The notes beneath the pieces were generated by a model, which saw nothing but the letters and a program-made list of their open reading frames with translations, was not told where the DNA came from and searched no databases. The position numbers and the translations under genes are program-made. A stretch of 64,000 bases of DNA. It comes from Paractinoplanes bogorensis (lineage in GTDB: Bacteria > Actinomycetota > Actinomycetes > Mycobacteriales > Micromonosporaceae). This document shows, piece by piece, positions 44,278 through 53,505 of the stretch (positions are counted from its first letter, which is position 1; every line of letters starts with the position of its first letter). The DNA lies in the NCBI RefSeq assembly GCF_018829635.1, contig NZ_JAHKKG010000004.1:1-64000 (forward strand), in the 5' to 3' direction.

Positions 44278-45558
44278 TTGTCCCGTGTGCTGCGGGGCGG
44301 CGAGCATGGGTGGGTGCGGACGCCGTTGCAGGGAGGGCTGCTGCCGGCGGGTGAGGTGACCGGGCCGGTGGTGCGGATCGCCTGTGACGAGAGCGGGTTC
44401 TCCGGCACCAACCTGCTGCATCCGGGCATGCCGGTGATCACGCACGCGAGTGTCGACCTCACCCGGGACGAGGCCGGCGACGTGATCGCGACGCTGAGGT
44501 CCGGACGGTTCAGCGCGCACGAGTTGAAGTCCGGCCAGTTCCTGCGTACGGGGAAGGCCGTTGACTGGTTTGTCTCGGCGCTCCGCGGGCGGGCGTTCGT
44601 GCAGGTTGTCGACAAGGAGTTCTTCCTGGCCACCCGGGTCGTCGACCTGTTGCTGGGGGAGCCCTCCTATGCGTCGGGCACGCGGCTGGCGGGGGAGAGC
44701 CGGGCCGCGGCCGTCGCGCTCTACCGGAGCGGGCGGGCACACACCGGCGAGTGGCATGCGTTCCTGGCCGCGTTCACAGAACTGGTCAAGGGCAAACGAC
44801 GCCGCCCGGCCGACGTGACCGTGCCGTCGTTCCTCCGGGCCATGGACGTGCTGGGCGCCGCCGCGCTGCGGGCCGTCACCGAGCAACGTGTGCGCGGGCT
44901 GGTGGAGCGGCTCGATCAGGACGACCGGTCGATTCCGCCGCCGCTGGAGCCGCTGCTGCCCGCGCTGGCCGAAACGGTGCTGACCTGGAGCGGCGGGCAG
45001 CGGCAGGTTCTGGTCACGCACGACGAGCAGAGCGCCCTCACCGCCGACCGCCTGCTCCGGCTGCAGGCGGCCCTGACCAGCGGCGACGGGTTCTCGCCGC
45101 TGGCCGGCTTCGTCATGGCCGACTCCCGCGACGATCCCCGGGTCCAGGTCGCCGACCTGCTCGCGGGCCTGGCCCGGCGCGGCCCGATCGACGAGAGCCT
45201 GCTCGCCCCCCACCCGCTGCGCGACGAGCCCGGTCCGACGTTCGTGCGGGTCAAGGCCGTGCGGTGGGTCGACGTGGAGTGGCCAGGTTGGGCCGAGGTG
45301 CATTTACGCGAGGCAGACGACTCGGTCGCGGTCATCGTCGACAAGGCTCCCGTCCTGACGGACGACGACGACTTCTTCCCCGGCGGGGCCGCCCTCCCGG
45401 TCGACCTGGACCTCCGGTGCGTGGTCATCGCGCGGACGACCACGCCCGGCGGGAATCGCGTCGCCACGATCCGGCTCGGTATCCCGCTCGAGGACACCGG
45501 CGGGCGAACCACGTTCGAGGTCCGCGAGAGCGAGCTCGTTCAGTCCTCGTCCGGGTAG
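44278..45558 (+). CDS. DUF3800-like protein with extra C-terminal domain
   Basis: Up to 426 aa; the start is uncertain (TTG 44278, GTG 44287 or GTG 44314). An acidic N-terminal motif RIACDESGFSG and a later SRDDPRVQVADLLAGLARRG give the Asp pattern of DUF3800 proteins, which are predicted RNase H-fold nucleases or binders. From about residue 315 a second beta-rich domain begins (FVRVKAVRWVDVEWPGWAEV). It resembles small stand-alone actinobacterial proteins, so this appears to be a fusion. It follows the helical-repeat gene by nine bases. Function is unknown. Confidence 0.65.
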   Translation: MSRVLRGGEHGWVRTPLQGGLLPAGEVTGPVVRIACDESGFSGTNLLHPGMPVITHASVDLTRDEAGDVIATLRSGRFSAHELKSGQFLRTGKAVDWFVSALRGRAFVQVVDKEFFLATRVVDLLLGEPSYASGTRLAGESRAAAVALYRSGRAHTGEWHAFLAAFTELVKGKRRRPADVTVPSFLRAMDVLGAAALRAVTEQRVRGLVERLDQDDRSIPPPLEPLLPALAETVLTWSGGQRQVLVTHDEQSALTADRLLRLQAALTSGDGFSPLAGFVMADSRDDPRVQVADLLAGLARRGPIDESLLAPHPLRDEPGPTFVRVKAVRWVDVEWPGWAEVHLREADDSVAVIVDKAPVLTDDDDFFPGGAALPVDLDLRCVVIARTTTPGGNRVATIRLGIPLEDTGGRTTFEVRESELVQSSSG

Positions 45559-46016
45559 TAGGAGAGATATTCGGGCGTGGTCCGGTGACGCCCGAGGCCC
45601 ACCGTGTCGAACTCGTCGGCGTCGCCGGCGGCGCGCACGCCGAGAACCCGGAGGGCGTCGTTGATGGTTCCGTCCGTCTCCTGGCGCCGGCCCGCGACGA
45701 ACACACAGGCCCACTGGTCACCCACGCCGCCGAAATACTCGGTCAGGACCACCGCGAAGGTCGGATCCTCGCGGCCGGTGACCGCGGCGGCCAGCGCCGA
45801 CAGGAACCCGGCGCGGGGAAACTCGTCCGGGAAAGCGGCCGGCACGTCCAGGTCGGCCGTCGCGCCATGCCGGGACCGCCAGTAGTCGATGTACTCCGGG
45901 CTGAGATGGATCAGACGCAGCCCGGCGTCCAGCGGTGCGCTGATCACATCCCATCGCTCCGCCGCACCGGCGTCGAACGGCTCGCGCACGATGACCGCGC
46001 TGATGCTGTGTCCCAC
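45540..46016 (-). CDS. Hypothetical protein, 158 aa
   Basis: Soluble acidic protein beginning MGHSISAVIVREPFDAGAAE and ending in a Tyr/Asp-rich tail. A Gly-rich stretch TEYFGGVGDQWACVFVAGRR in the middle is the only striking segment. No family is recognised. It converges on the DUF3800-like gene and overlaps it by 19 bases. A terminator hairpin serving aceB lies upstream. Confidence 0.6.
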   Translation of the reverse strand: MGHSISAVIVREPFDAGAAERWDVISAPLDAGLRLIHLSPEYIDYWRSRHGATADLDVPAAFPDEFPRAGFLSALAAAVTGREDPTFAVVLTEYFGGVGDQWACVFVAGRRQETDGTINDALRVLGVRAAGDADEFDTVGLGRHRTTPEYLSYYPDED

Positions 46017-46037
46017 GGCGGCACGCTACCGGACGCC

Positions 46038-46077
46038 GAAGAGCGCGGCCCCCGCTGCCGAGGGGACCGCGCTCTTC
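46038..46077 (-). terminator. Terminator after glyoxylate bypass genes
   Basis: GAAGAGCGCGG (46038-46048) pairs with CCGCGCTCTTC (46067-46077), an 11-bp perfect outer stem with a CCCC/GGGG inner extension. It lies 16 bases after the stop of malate synthase on the minus strand. Confidence 0.8.
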
Positions 46078-46092
46078 TCGCCCGGTGGTCGA

Positions 46093-47715
46093 TCAGGCGG
46101 CGACAGGCGCCTCATCGGGGACCGGGGTGGCTGACCCGCCGGACAGGTGCCGAAGGTAGGCCGGCAAGGTCAGGAACTCGGGGCAGGTGCGTTCGGTCAG
46201 CAGCACCGTCATCAGGGTGCGGGCCTGCCCGAAGCGGCGGGCCGCGTCCTCGTCGAGGGCGCCGGTGGCCGAAAGCACGTCCAGCTCTTCGCGGAGCATG
46301 CGGGTGACCAGCGCGGAGCTGACCGGCACGCCGTAGTCGGTCGGGGTGGCCGCGTGGATCCACTGCCAGAGCTGGGCCCGGCAGATCTCCGCGGTCGCCG
46401 CGTCCTCCATCAGGCCGCCCAGGGACACCGCGCCCCGGCCGCCCAGCCAGGCGGCGACGTAGCGCAGCGCGACGCTGACGTTGTTGCGCAGCGCGACCTC
46501 GGTGACCTGGATTCCCGGCGTACGCACGTCGAGCAACTCGGTCGCCGTCACGCGCACGTCCTCGCGCTTGCGGACGATCTGGTGCGGTTCCTCGCCGAGC
46601 CACTGGTCGAACACGTCGCGGCAGGTGTCGACCAGGCCGGGGTGGGCCACCCAGGAACCGTCGAAGCCGTCGCCGACCTCGCGCCGCTTGTCCTGGCGCA
46701 CCTGGTTGAGGGCGCGCTTGGCCGCGACCGGGTCGCGGGACGGCACGACCGCGGCCATGCCGCCGATGGCGTGCGCGTTGCGCCGGTGGCAGGTGCGGAC
46801 CAGCAGTTCGGTGTACGCCCGCATGAACGGTGTCGTCATGGTGACCTGGGACCGTTCGGGCAGGACCACGTCGGGGCGGTTCTTGATCATGCTGAACAGG
46901 TAGTCCCAGCGGCCCGCGTTCAGGCCGGCCGAGTGCTCGCGCAGCTCGTACAGGATCTCGTCCATCTCGAACGCGGCGGTGATCGTCTCGATGAGCACCG
47001 TGGCCCGGATCGTGCCGCGCGGAATGCCGAGCGACTCCTGGGCGTACACGAAGATGTCGTTCCACAGCCGGGCCTCGAGGTGCGACTCGAGCTTGGGCAG
47101 GTAGAAGTAGGGGCCGCTGCCCCGGTCGAGCTGCCGCTGGGCGCAGTGGAACATGTAGAGCCCGAAGTCGAACAGGGACGCCGACACGGCCCGGCCGCCG
47201 ATGCGCAGGTGGCATTCGGGCAGGTGCCAGCCGCGGGGGCGCACCATGATGGTCGGGGTCCAGCCGTTGACCTTGTACTCCTTGCCCGACGGGTCGGTGA
47301 AGTCGAGCGTGCCGTCCAGGGCGTCGCGCAGGTTGGCCTGGCCGAGCACCACGTTCTCCCAGGTGGGCGAGGTGGCGTCCTCGAAGTCGGCCATCCACAC
47401 CTTGGCGCCCGAGTTGAGCGCGTTGACGGTCATCTTGCGCTCGGGCGGGCCGGTGATCTCGACGCGCCGGTCGAGCAGGTCGTGGGCCGGCGGGGCGACG
47501 GTCCAGTCACCTTCCCGGATGAAGGAGGTGGACGGCAGAAAATCCATGCCGTCCGTACGGGTCGTGCGCCGCCGCCGTCGACGCTCGAGGAGCTGGACCC
47601 GGCGGGCGCCGAACTCCCGGTCGAGCGCGACCACGAACTCGATCGCCGCGGGGGTCAGGATGTCGGCGTAGCGCCCGGACGTCGTACCGGTAATGGTGAT
47701 CTCTTCGGCGCCCAT
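46093..47715 (-). CDS. aceB: Malate synthase A
   Basis: 540 aa, the usual length of the A isoform. It joins glyoxylate and acetyl-CoA to give malate in the second step of the glyoxylate bypass. Conserved blocks are KVWMADFEDATSPTWENVV, PRGWHLPECHLRI, the RGTIRATVLIETITAAFEMDEILYE signature region and DKRREVGDGFDGSWVAHPGL. The catalytic Asp is in the C-terminal part. Its ATG overlaps the TGA of aceA, so the two enzymes are co-translated. The start was chosen because of this overlap. Confidence 0.96.
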   Translation of the reverse strand: MGAEEITITGTTSGRYADILTPAAIEFVVALDREFGARRVQLLERRRRRRTTRTDGMDFLPSTSFIREGDWTVAPPAHDLLDRRVEITGPPERKMTVNALNSGAKVWMADFEDATSPTWENVVLGQANLRDALDGTLDFTDPSGKEYKVNGWTPTIMVRPRGWHLPECHLRIGGRAVSASLFDFGLYMFHCAQRQLDRGSGPYFYLPKLESHLEARLWNDIFVYAQESLGIPRGTIRATVLIETITAAFEMDEILYELREHSAGLNAGRWDYLFSMIKNRPDVVLPERSQVTMTTPFMRAYTELLVRTCHRRNAHAIGGMAAVVPSRDPVAAKRALNQVRQDKRREVGDGFDGSWVAHPGLVDTCRDVFDQWLGEEPHQIVRKREDVRVTATELLDVRTPGIQVTEVALRNNVSVALRYVAAWLGGRGAVSLGGLMEDAATAEICRAQLWQWIHAATPTDYGVPVSSALVTRMLREELDVLSATGALDEDAARRFGQARTLMTVLLTERTCPEFLTLPAYLRHLSGGSATPVPDEAPVAA

Positions 47716-49004
47716 CAGAACTGCTCCGTCTCGGTCGAGCCCGCCAGCGCGGTGGTGGACGAGGAAGGGTTCAGTGCGGTCGAGACGGCGTCGAAGTAGC
47801 CCGTACCGACCTCGGCCTGGTGCTTGGTGGCGGTGTAACCGTCGGCCTCGGCCGCGAACTCGGCCTCCTGCAACTTCACGTACGAGGTCATGCCGTTCTC
47901 GGCGTAGCCCCGGGCCAGCTCGAACATCGAGTGGTTGAGCGCGTGGAACCCGGCCAGCGTGACGAACTGGAACTTGTAGCCCATCGCGCCGAGCTCCTTC
48001 TGGAACCGCGCGATGTCGGCGTCGTCCAGGTTCTTCTTCCAGTTGAACGAGGGCGAGCAGTTGTAGGCCAGCATCTTGCCGGGGTGCTCCTTGTGGACCG
48101 CCTCGGCGAACGTCCGGGCGAACTCGAGGTCGGGCTTGCCGGTCTCGACCCAGAGCAGGTCGGCGTAGTCGGCGTAGGCGACACCCCGGGCGATGGCCGC
48201 CTCCGGTCCGCTGCGGACCCGGAAAAAGCCTTCCGCCGTACGCTCTCCCGTGAGGAACGGCTGATCGCGCTCGTCGACGTCGGTGGTCAGCAGGTCGGCC
48301 GCCAGGGCGTCGGTCCGCGCGATGACCAGCGACGGGACGCCGAGCACGTCGGCCGCGAGGCGCGCCGCGTTCAGGGTGCGGATGTGCTGCGCGGTCGGGA
48401 TCAGCACCTTGCCGCCCAGGTGGCCGCACTTCTTCTCGCTGGCCAGCTGGTCCTCCCAGTGCACGCCGGCCGCGCCGGCCACGATCATGGCCTTCATCAG
48501 CTCGAACGCGTTGAGCGGGCCCCCGAAGCCGGCCTCGGCGTCGGCCACGATCGGGGCCAGCCAGTCCCGCTCGTGCCGGCCCGCGGCGGTGTCGATCTGG
48601 TCGGCCCGCATGAGCGCGTTGTTGATGCGCCGGACCACGGCGGGCACCGAGTTGGCCGGGTAGAGCGACTGGTCGGGGTAGGTGGCGCCGGCCAGGTTGG
48701 CGTCGGCCGCGACCTGCCAGCCGCTCAGGTAGATGGCCTTCAGCCCGGCGCGGACCATCTGAGTGGCCTGGCCGCCGGTGAGCGCACCGAGCGCGTTGAT
48801 GTAGTCCTCGCTGTTCAGCAGCTCCCACAGCCGCTGCGCGCCGCGCTCGGCCAGGGTGTGCCGTTCCTGGACCGTGCCGCGGAGCTTGACCACGTCCTGC
48901 GCCGTGTAGCTGCGCTTGATGCCCAGCCACCGGGGATCGCCGGCCCACGCCCGAGTGAGGTCCGATGCGGTACCGCCCCGAACTTCGGTCAGCTGATCAG
49001 TCAT
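47715..49004 (-). CDS. aceA: Isocitrate lyase
   Basis: 429 aa, complete. It splits isocitrate into succinate and glyoxylate. The signature KKCGHLGGK with the catalytic Cys is near residue 192, and [19 protein letters not shown] carries metal-binding residues. It is the first gene of the aceA-aceB pair and is divergent from a RamB-type regulator 130 bases away, with a palindrome in the gap. Expression on acetate or fatty acids is expected. Confidence 0.97.
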   Translation of the reverse strand: MTDQLTEVRGGTASDLTRAWAGDPRWLGIKRSYTAQDVVKLRGTVQERHTLAERGAQRLWELLNSEDYINALGALTGGQATQMVRAGLKAIYLSGWQVAADANLAGATYPDQSLYPANSVPAVVRRINNALMRADQIDTAAGRHERDWLAPIVADAEAGFGGPLNAFELMKAMIVAGAAGVHWEDQLASEKKCGHLGGKVLIPTAQHIRTLNAARLAADVLGVPSLVIARTDALAADLLTTDVDERDQPFLTGERTAEGFFRVRSGPEAAIARGVAYADYADLLWVETGKPDLEFARTFAEAVHKEHPGKMLAYNCSPSFNWKKNLDDADIARFQKELGAMGYKFQFVTLAGFHALNHSMFELARGYAENGMTSYVKLQEAEFAAEADGYTATKHQAEVGTGYFDAVSTALNPSSSTTALAGSTETEQF

Positions 49005-49107
49005 GTCATCTATCCCTTCAGTGCCCTGTCGCCTGTGTCGCTTGGGAAGAACTCGACTATCGCGGGCACCGCAAGGCCCTCTGAAGCCATTTGTGAGCAG
49101 AAGAAAC

Positions 49108-49120
49108 GCAGAATTTCTGC
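49108..49120. promoter_or_regulatory. Palindrome between aceA and regulator
   Basis: GCAGAATTTCTGC is a perfect inverted repeat around one T, 15 bases before the regulator start, with a further half-like GCAGAAG at 49097-49103. It is the best candidate for the site through which the divergent RamB-type protein controls itself and aceA. It differs from the corynebacterial RamB motif as I remember it (AAAGTTTGCAAA-like). Confidence 0.5.
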
Positions 49121-49134
49121 TAGCGTCAAAACCC

Positions 49135-50574
49135 GTGAGCGATTCACCGGTCGTCGACCTCGTGACCCTGGGCCAGCGGCTCCGTCATCAGCGCAAATCG
49201 AAGAACATGACGCTCGAGCAGCTCAGTGAGGCGGTGGGACGAGCGCCGTCGCAGTTGTCGCTGATCGAGAACGGCAAGCGCGAGCCCAAACTCTCGGTGC
49301 TGCAGGCGATCGCGGGCGCGCTGGGCGTGCCGTTGCAAGACCTTCTGCGCCCCGAGGCGCCGTCGCGGCGAGCCGGACTCGAGATCGATCTCGCGCATTT
49401 CCAGCAGTCACCGGCGTACGGGAGCCTCGGTCTGCCCTCGGTCAAAGGCGGGCGCCGGCTGCCCGCCGACGCGCTGGAATCGCTGGTCGGCCTGCACCGC
49501 GAGCTCAACCGGCTGCTGACCGAGCAGAGCGCGACCCCCGAGGTGGCCCGGCGGGCCAACGCCCAGCTGCGGGTCGACATGCGCGAACGCGACAACTACT
49601 TCGCCGAGATCGAGGCGGCGGCGGCCGGGGTGCTGCGCTCGGTGAAGCACGCGACCGGTCCGCTGAGTCAGCGCGGCATCCTCGACATCGCCGCGCAACT
49701 GGGCTTCTCGTTGCACTACGTGAACGACCTGCCCGGCTCCACACGCTCGGTGACCGACCTGGTCGGCCGCCGGATCTATCTGCCCCAGGTCGCCAGCGGC
49801 AAGGGCCACGACCCGCGGGCGGTGGTGCTGCAGACGCTCGGTCACTTCGTGCTGCGGCATCCGGAGCCGGCCGACTACGCCGACTTCCTGCGCCAGCGGG
49901 TCGAGGCCAACTACTTCGCGGCGGCGCTGCTGATGCCGGAGAACTTCGCGGTGCAGTTCCTCAAGGAGGCCAAGGCCGACCGGGCCCTCGCGATCGACGA
50001 CTTCCGGGACGCGTTCGGCGTCAGCTACGAGACGGCCGCCCACCGGTTCACGAACCTGGCGACCCATCACTTCGGGATCCCGGTGCACTTCACCCGCGTC
50101 CACGAGAACGGGATCGTCTACAAGGCGTACGAGAACGACGGGGTCCGCTTCCCGGCCGATGTCACCGGGGCCATCGAGGGCCAGCCGATCTGCCGCAAGT
50201 GGGCGTCCCGCACGATCTTCGGCTCGGACGACCCGTACTCGTCGTTCTACCAGTTCACCGACACGTCGTCCGGCACCTACTGGTGCACCGTCCACATCGA
50301 GTCGACGCGCTCGGGCGAATTCTCGGTCACCGTCGGCACGCCGTACGAGCATGCCCGCTGGTTCCGCGGCGGAGACACTTCCCGCCGTACGGTCTCCCGC
50401 TGCCCCGATCCAGGATGCTGCCGCCGTCCACCCGCCACCCTGGTCGACCGCTGGGCGGGCCACGCCTGGCCCAGCGCCCGGGTACACTCCCACCTGCTGG
50501 CCGCCCTGCCGCCGGGCACCTTTCCCGGGGTGGACGCGCAGGACGTCTACGAGTTCCTCGACCGCCGGGCCTGA
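49135..50574 (+). CDS. ramB: RamB-type regulator of acetate metabolism
   Basis: 479 aa from the GTG at 49135. The XRE helix-turn-helix lies at about 9-65 ([41 protein letters not shown]). An IrrE/ImmA-like domain follows, seen in [23 protein letters not shown], where the metalloprotease HExxH is replaced by LGHFV, and in [16 protein letters not shown]-terminal short-chain-fatty-acyl regulator domain with cysteines (RCPDPGCC) completes it. This is the RamB/ScfR layout, known to regulate isocitrate lyase and malate synthase. The divergent position next to aceA supports that role. Its end overlaps the Nudix gene by 28 bases. Confidence 0.92.
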   Translation: MSDSPVVDLVTLGQRLRHQRKSKNMTLEQLSEAVGRAPSQLSLIENGKREPKLSVLQAIAGALGVPLQDLLRPEAPSRRAGLEIDLAHFQQSPAYGSLGLPSVKGGRRLPADALESLVGLHRELNRLLTEQSATPEVARRANAQLRVDMRERDNYFAEIEAAAAGVLRSVKHATGPLSQRGILDIAAQLGFSLHYVNDLPGSTRSVTDLVGRRIYLPQVASGKGHDPRAVVLQTLGHFVLRHPEPADYADFLRQRVEANYFAAALLMPENFAVQFLKEAKADRALAIDDFRDAFGVSYETAAHRFTNLATHHFGIPVHFTRVHENGIVYKAYENDGVRFPADVTGAIEGQPICRKWASRTIFGSDDPYSSFYQFTDTSSGTYWCTVHIESTRSGEFSVTVGTPYEHARWFRGGDTSRRTVSRCPDPGCCRRPPATLVDRWAGHAWPSARVHSHLLAALPPGTFPGVDAQDVYEFLDRRA

Positions 50575-51941
50575 AGCATCGCGTACGCGGCCAGCAGGAA
50601 CTCGTCGGTGATCCGGCCCTCGACGATCAGGCCGGCCAGCTCGTCCGCGGTCACCACCCTGACCTCGTCGACACCCTCCTCGACTGCGCCGTCGGTCAGG
50701 CGCTCCGGCAGCCGGTCGGCGTCGAACCGGGCCAGATAGATCTCGTCCTCGCCGTACACGCCGAGCCGCTCGAGGTGCGGATCGTTCACGCCGAGCTCCT
50801 CCCCGAGCTCACGGGCCGCGGTGACCGGGCCGGTCTCGCCCGGCTCGGGGAAACCGCGCGGCACCTCCCACCGCCAGTCGCGAGCCTCGTGCCGGAACCG
50901 CCGGACCAGCACCAGCCGGCCGTCGGACAGCATCGGAAGGACGGCCGCGCCGGGGCTGTCGACGGCCCCGATCAGCCGGAAGTACGGACGGACGGCGCCG
51001 TCGCGGAACCGGACCGTGTCGCGCAGGGCGATGAAGAACCTGTCCTCGTAGACGACGCCCATGTCGGCGAACTCGCTCTCCCGGGCCGCGCCGGCCGCAT
51101 CCCGGGCACAGGCCAGCTGAGCCGCACGGTCGAAGAGGATCTCGTAGGCGGCGTCCGCCGGGTTGACGAACAGCCGCGGCCGTTCCGCCCGCAACTCGTC
51201 GTAACGGTCGAGCCGCCGCTCCCGGCGCCGCCGCACCGCCTCGTCGGACAGCAGGCCCCGGAACTGTGCCCGGGCGAAGGCGGCGATGGTGAACCCGTCG
51301 GTCAGCGTGCCGTCCGCGATCATCACGGTCAGCTCGGCCACCGGCACCAGGACGATCCCGGTGATCCCCTCGGCCTCGTCGACGGTGACCGGCTCCTCGT
51401 CGAGCTCGGCGTAGAAGAGGCGTACGGGTGTGCCGGAGGCGCCGGTGTCCGGATACATCACGCCGAGGTCCTCGAGTTCGGCCGCGGCGACCCCGATCTC
51501 CTCCTGGACCTCACGCCGGGCGTCACACTCGGCATCGTCGTTGCCCGGTGTCCCGAAGCCGCGCGGCACCTCGAGATGCCATTCGCGGGTGCTGTGCCGG
51601 AAGTGCCGGATCAGCACGACCTGCTCGCGGTAGCGGGGCAGCACGACCACCCCGGCCGCGTTGCCGGCGTTCACCGCGCGATCGTAGGTACCGAGCCCGT
51701 TCGGCATCCGTACGGCGTCCCGCAGCACGGTGATCACGTGATCCATGAAGACCACGCCGGTCTGGCCCCACTCGGCGGGAAGGCCGTACTCGGCGAGCAT
51801 CGCGGCCGTCGCCGCCTCGGCCGCGGCCACATCGTCCGGCTCGAACAGAATCTCGATGGGCGCGCCCTCGGGGTTGACGAAAAGCTCCGGCCGCCCGTCC
51901 CGCATGTCCCGGTACAACGACCGCCGCGACTCGTCATCCAT
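50547..51941 (-). CDS. Tandem Nudix hydrolase-like protein
   Basis: 464 aa from the ATG at 51941. Two homologous halves each start with a (R/E)LFVNP...EILF segment and carry a Nudix box. The second box (about residue 360, PRGFPEPGETGPVTAARELG followed by EELGV) has every consensus residue. The first (about 127, GFGTPGNDDAECDARREVQ followed by EEIGV) has one extra residue and Asp at the position of the first Glu. Nudix enzymes cleave nucleoside diphosphate-X compounds; the PRGF box type is common in ADP-ribose hydrolases. It is probably an internal duplication in which the second half keeps the canonical site. It converges on ramB. Confidence 0.85.
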   Translation of the reverse strand: MDDESRRSLYRDMRDGRPELFVNPEGAPIEILFEPDDVAAAEAATAAMLAEYGLPAEWGQTGVVFMDHVITVLRDAVRMPNGLGTYDRAVNAGNAAGVVVLPRYREQVVLIRHFRHSTREWHLEVPRGFGTPGNDDAECDARREVQEEIGVAAAELEDLGVMYPDTGASGTPVRLFYAELDEEPVTVDEAEGITGIVLVPVAELTVMIADGTLTDGFTIAAFARAQFRGLLSDEAVRRRRERRLDRYDELRAERPRLFVNPADAAYEILFDRAAQLACARDAAGAARESEFADMGVVYEDRFFIALRDTVRFRDGAVRPYFRLIGAVDSPGAAVLPMLSDGRLVLVRRFRHEARDWRWEVPRGFPEPGETGPVTAARELGEELGVNDPHLERLGVYGEDEIYLARFDADRLPERLTDGAVEEGVDEVRVVTADELAGLIVEGRITDEFLLAAYAMLQARRSRNS

Positions 51942-52222
51942 ACCTGTCGCCTCCGAGTGTGTTCGCCGTGCCGGCGCCCGTGCGCCCGGCGTGAGCATGT
52001 GCGATCGCACCCATGGAGATCAAGCAGCTAGTCCGACATTTGTCTCGGGCCTTGCCGTCCGGCCGGGACGCCCTCTGAACACGGCGTCGCTCGCCCCCGG
52101 GCTGATTCGAAAAACTTGATACGCCCTCTTTACTGTTAATACTCTTTAACTTAGGTTGGTCGATATCTGACGCCGAGCCCCCACTCGACGGGCAGGTCCG
52201 CCATGAAGCGAAGGAGTCCTTC

Positions 52223-52966
52223 ATGAGACGCAGGTTCGCCCTTCCCGCACTGACCGTCGCCGCGACCGCGGCCGCCCTCCTGGTCGGAGTCTCCCCGGCT
52301 CTGGCCCACGGCTACATCTCGTCCCCGCCCAGCCGCCAGGCCAACTGCGCCAGCGGCGCCGTCGCCAACTGCGGCGACATCATCTACGAGCCGCAGAGCG
52401 TCGAGGCGCCCAAGGGCTCGATGCAGTGCAACGGCAGCGGATCCCGGTTCGCCGTGCTCAACGACAACAGCCGCAACTGGCCGGCCGCCTCGGTCGGGCA
52501 GACGGTGACGTTCAACTGGGTGCTCACGGCCCGGCACTCGACCGCCACCTGGGAGTACTTCATCGGCAACACCCGGCTCGCCTCGTTCAACGACGGCGGA
52601 GCCCAGCCCGGCGCCACCAAGTCGCACACGGTCAACATGGGTGGCTTCAGCGGCCGCCAGACCGTGCTGGCCCGGTGGAACATCGCCGACACCGCGATGG
52701 CGTTCTACTCCTGCGTCGACCTGAACATCGGTGGCGGCACCGGCAACCCGCCGACCAACCCGCCCACCACGCCGCCGACCAACCCGCCGACGACGCCGCC
52801 CACCAACCCGCCGACCACTCCGCCCGCGAGCGGCACGTGGCGGGCCGGTGTGGCGTACGCCGTGGGCAGCGTCGTGACCTACAACGGCCGCTCGTACACC
52901 TGCCGCCAGGCGCACACGTCGCTGGCCGGCTGGGAGCCGCCGAACGTGCCCGCGCTGTGGGCCTGA
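52223..52966 (+). CDS. AA10 lytic polysaccharide monooxygenase with CBM5/12
   Basis: 247 aa, with GAAGGAG before the ATG. The signal peptide ends at ALA and leaves His-29 as the mature N terminus. Together with His-105 (TARHSTATW) it forms the copper histidine brace. The AA10 domain covers 29 to about 170. A Pro/Thr linker of repeated NPPT units (about 175-200) leads to a C-terminal chitin-binding module (AWxxGVAYAVGSVVTYNGRS pattern, AHTSLAGWEPPN). It should oxidatively cleave chitin or cellulose outside the cell. An AT-rich promoter-like region (TTGATA at 52116, TAATAC at 52137) lies upstream. Confidence 0.94.
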   Translation: MRRRFALPALTVAATAAALLVGVSPALAHGYISSPPSRQANCASGAVANCGDIIYEPQSVEAPKGSMQCNGSGSRFAVLNDNSRNWPAASVGQTVTFNWVLTARHSTATWEYFIGNTRLASFNDGGAQPGATKSHTVNMGGFSGRQTVLARWNIADTAMAFYSCVDLNIGGGTGNPPTNPPTTPPTNPPTTPPTNPPTTPPASGTWRAGVAYAVGSVVTYNGRSYTCRQAHTSLAGWEPPNVPALWA

Positions 52967-53496
52967 GGAAAGCCCTGGTCGTAGCGCTCCTGGTCTCCGG
53001 CTGCTCGGCACCGCAGCCGGAGACCCCGGCGCCCGCCTTCAACGCCACCGACGTCATGTTCCTGCAGATGGCGCTGGCCCAGGTCGAGGAGGGTGACCAG
53101 GTCGCGGCGCTGGCCGAGGACCGGGCCGGCGATCCCGCCCTGCGCACGCTGGCGACCGAGCTGCGCGGCCAGTGGCGCGAGGAGTCCGGCACGATGGAAC
53201 GCTGGCTGGTCGGCTGGCAGCAGCCGCTCGAGCCCGACCCGCTGGCCGGCGCGCACGCGGGCCACGGCGACGTGCACTCGTTGCGGCCGTCCGACATCGG
53301 CGAGCTCGAGGCGGCCCGGGGCAAGACCTTCGACCGTACGGCGGTGACCCTGCTCCTCGGCCATCTCGGCAACTGTGTCGAGACCGCCCGGATGGAGACG
53401 GCGGGCGGTCTGTATCCGCCGGCCCGCACCATGGGCGAGACTGTCACGTCACGTCGCCAGGCCCAGGTCCGGACGCTGTTGAAGATGGTCGCCTAG
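52957..53496 (+). CDS. DUF305-like lipoprotein, degenerate metal motif
   Basis: 179 aa from a GTG overlapping the LPMO stop. A lipobox VSGC (Cys about 17) indicates a membrane-anchored exported protein. The body shows two ferritin-like helical pairs of the DUF305 type (DVMFLQMALAQVEEGDQVAA and LRPSDIGELEAARGKTFDRT). The His-His pairs normal in DUF305 are missing: the first is replaced by AQVEE and the second by GHLGN. A metal role is therefore doubtful. Coupling to the LPMO gene is by overlap only; a functional link is unproven. Confidence 0.72.
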   Translation: MGLRKALVVALLVSGCSAPQPETPAPAFNATDVMFLQMALAQVEEGDQVAALAEDRAGDPALRTLATELRGQWREESGTMERWLVGWQQPLEPDPLAGAHAGHGDVHSLRPSDIGELEAARGKTFDRTAVTLLLGHLGNCVETARMETAGGLYPPARTMGETVTSRRQAQVRTLLKMVA

Positions 53497-53505
53497 GGTT
53501 CGGGT

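Noticed and set aside
42007-45303. Long minus-strand open frame (1098 codons) opposite ROK and unknown genes
   Set aside because: The composition (Gly, Gln, Arg, Val, low complexity) and lack of domains mark it as a shadow. The plus-strand ROK gene is certain, and the two unknown genes have better protein-like sequence.
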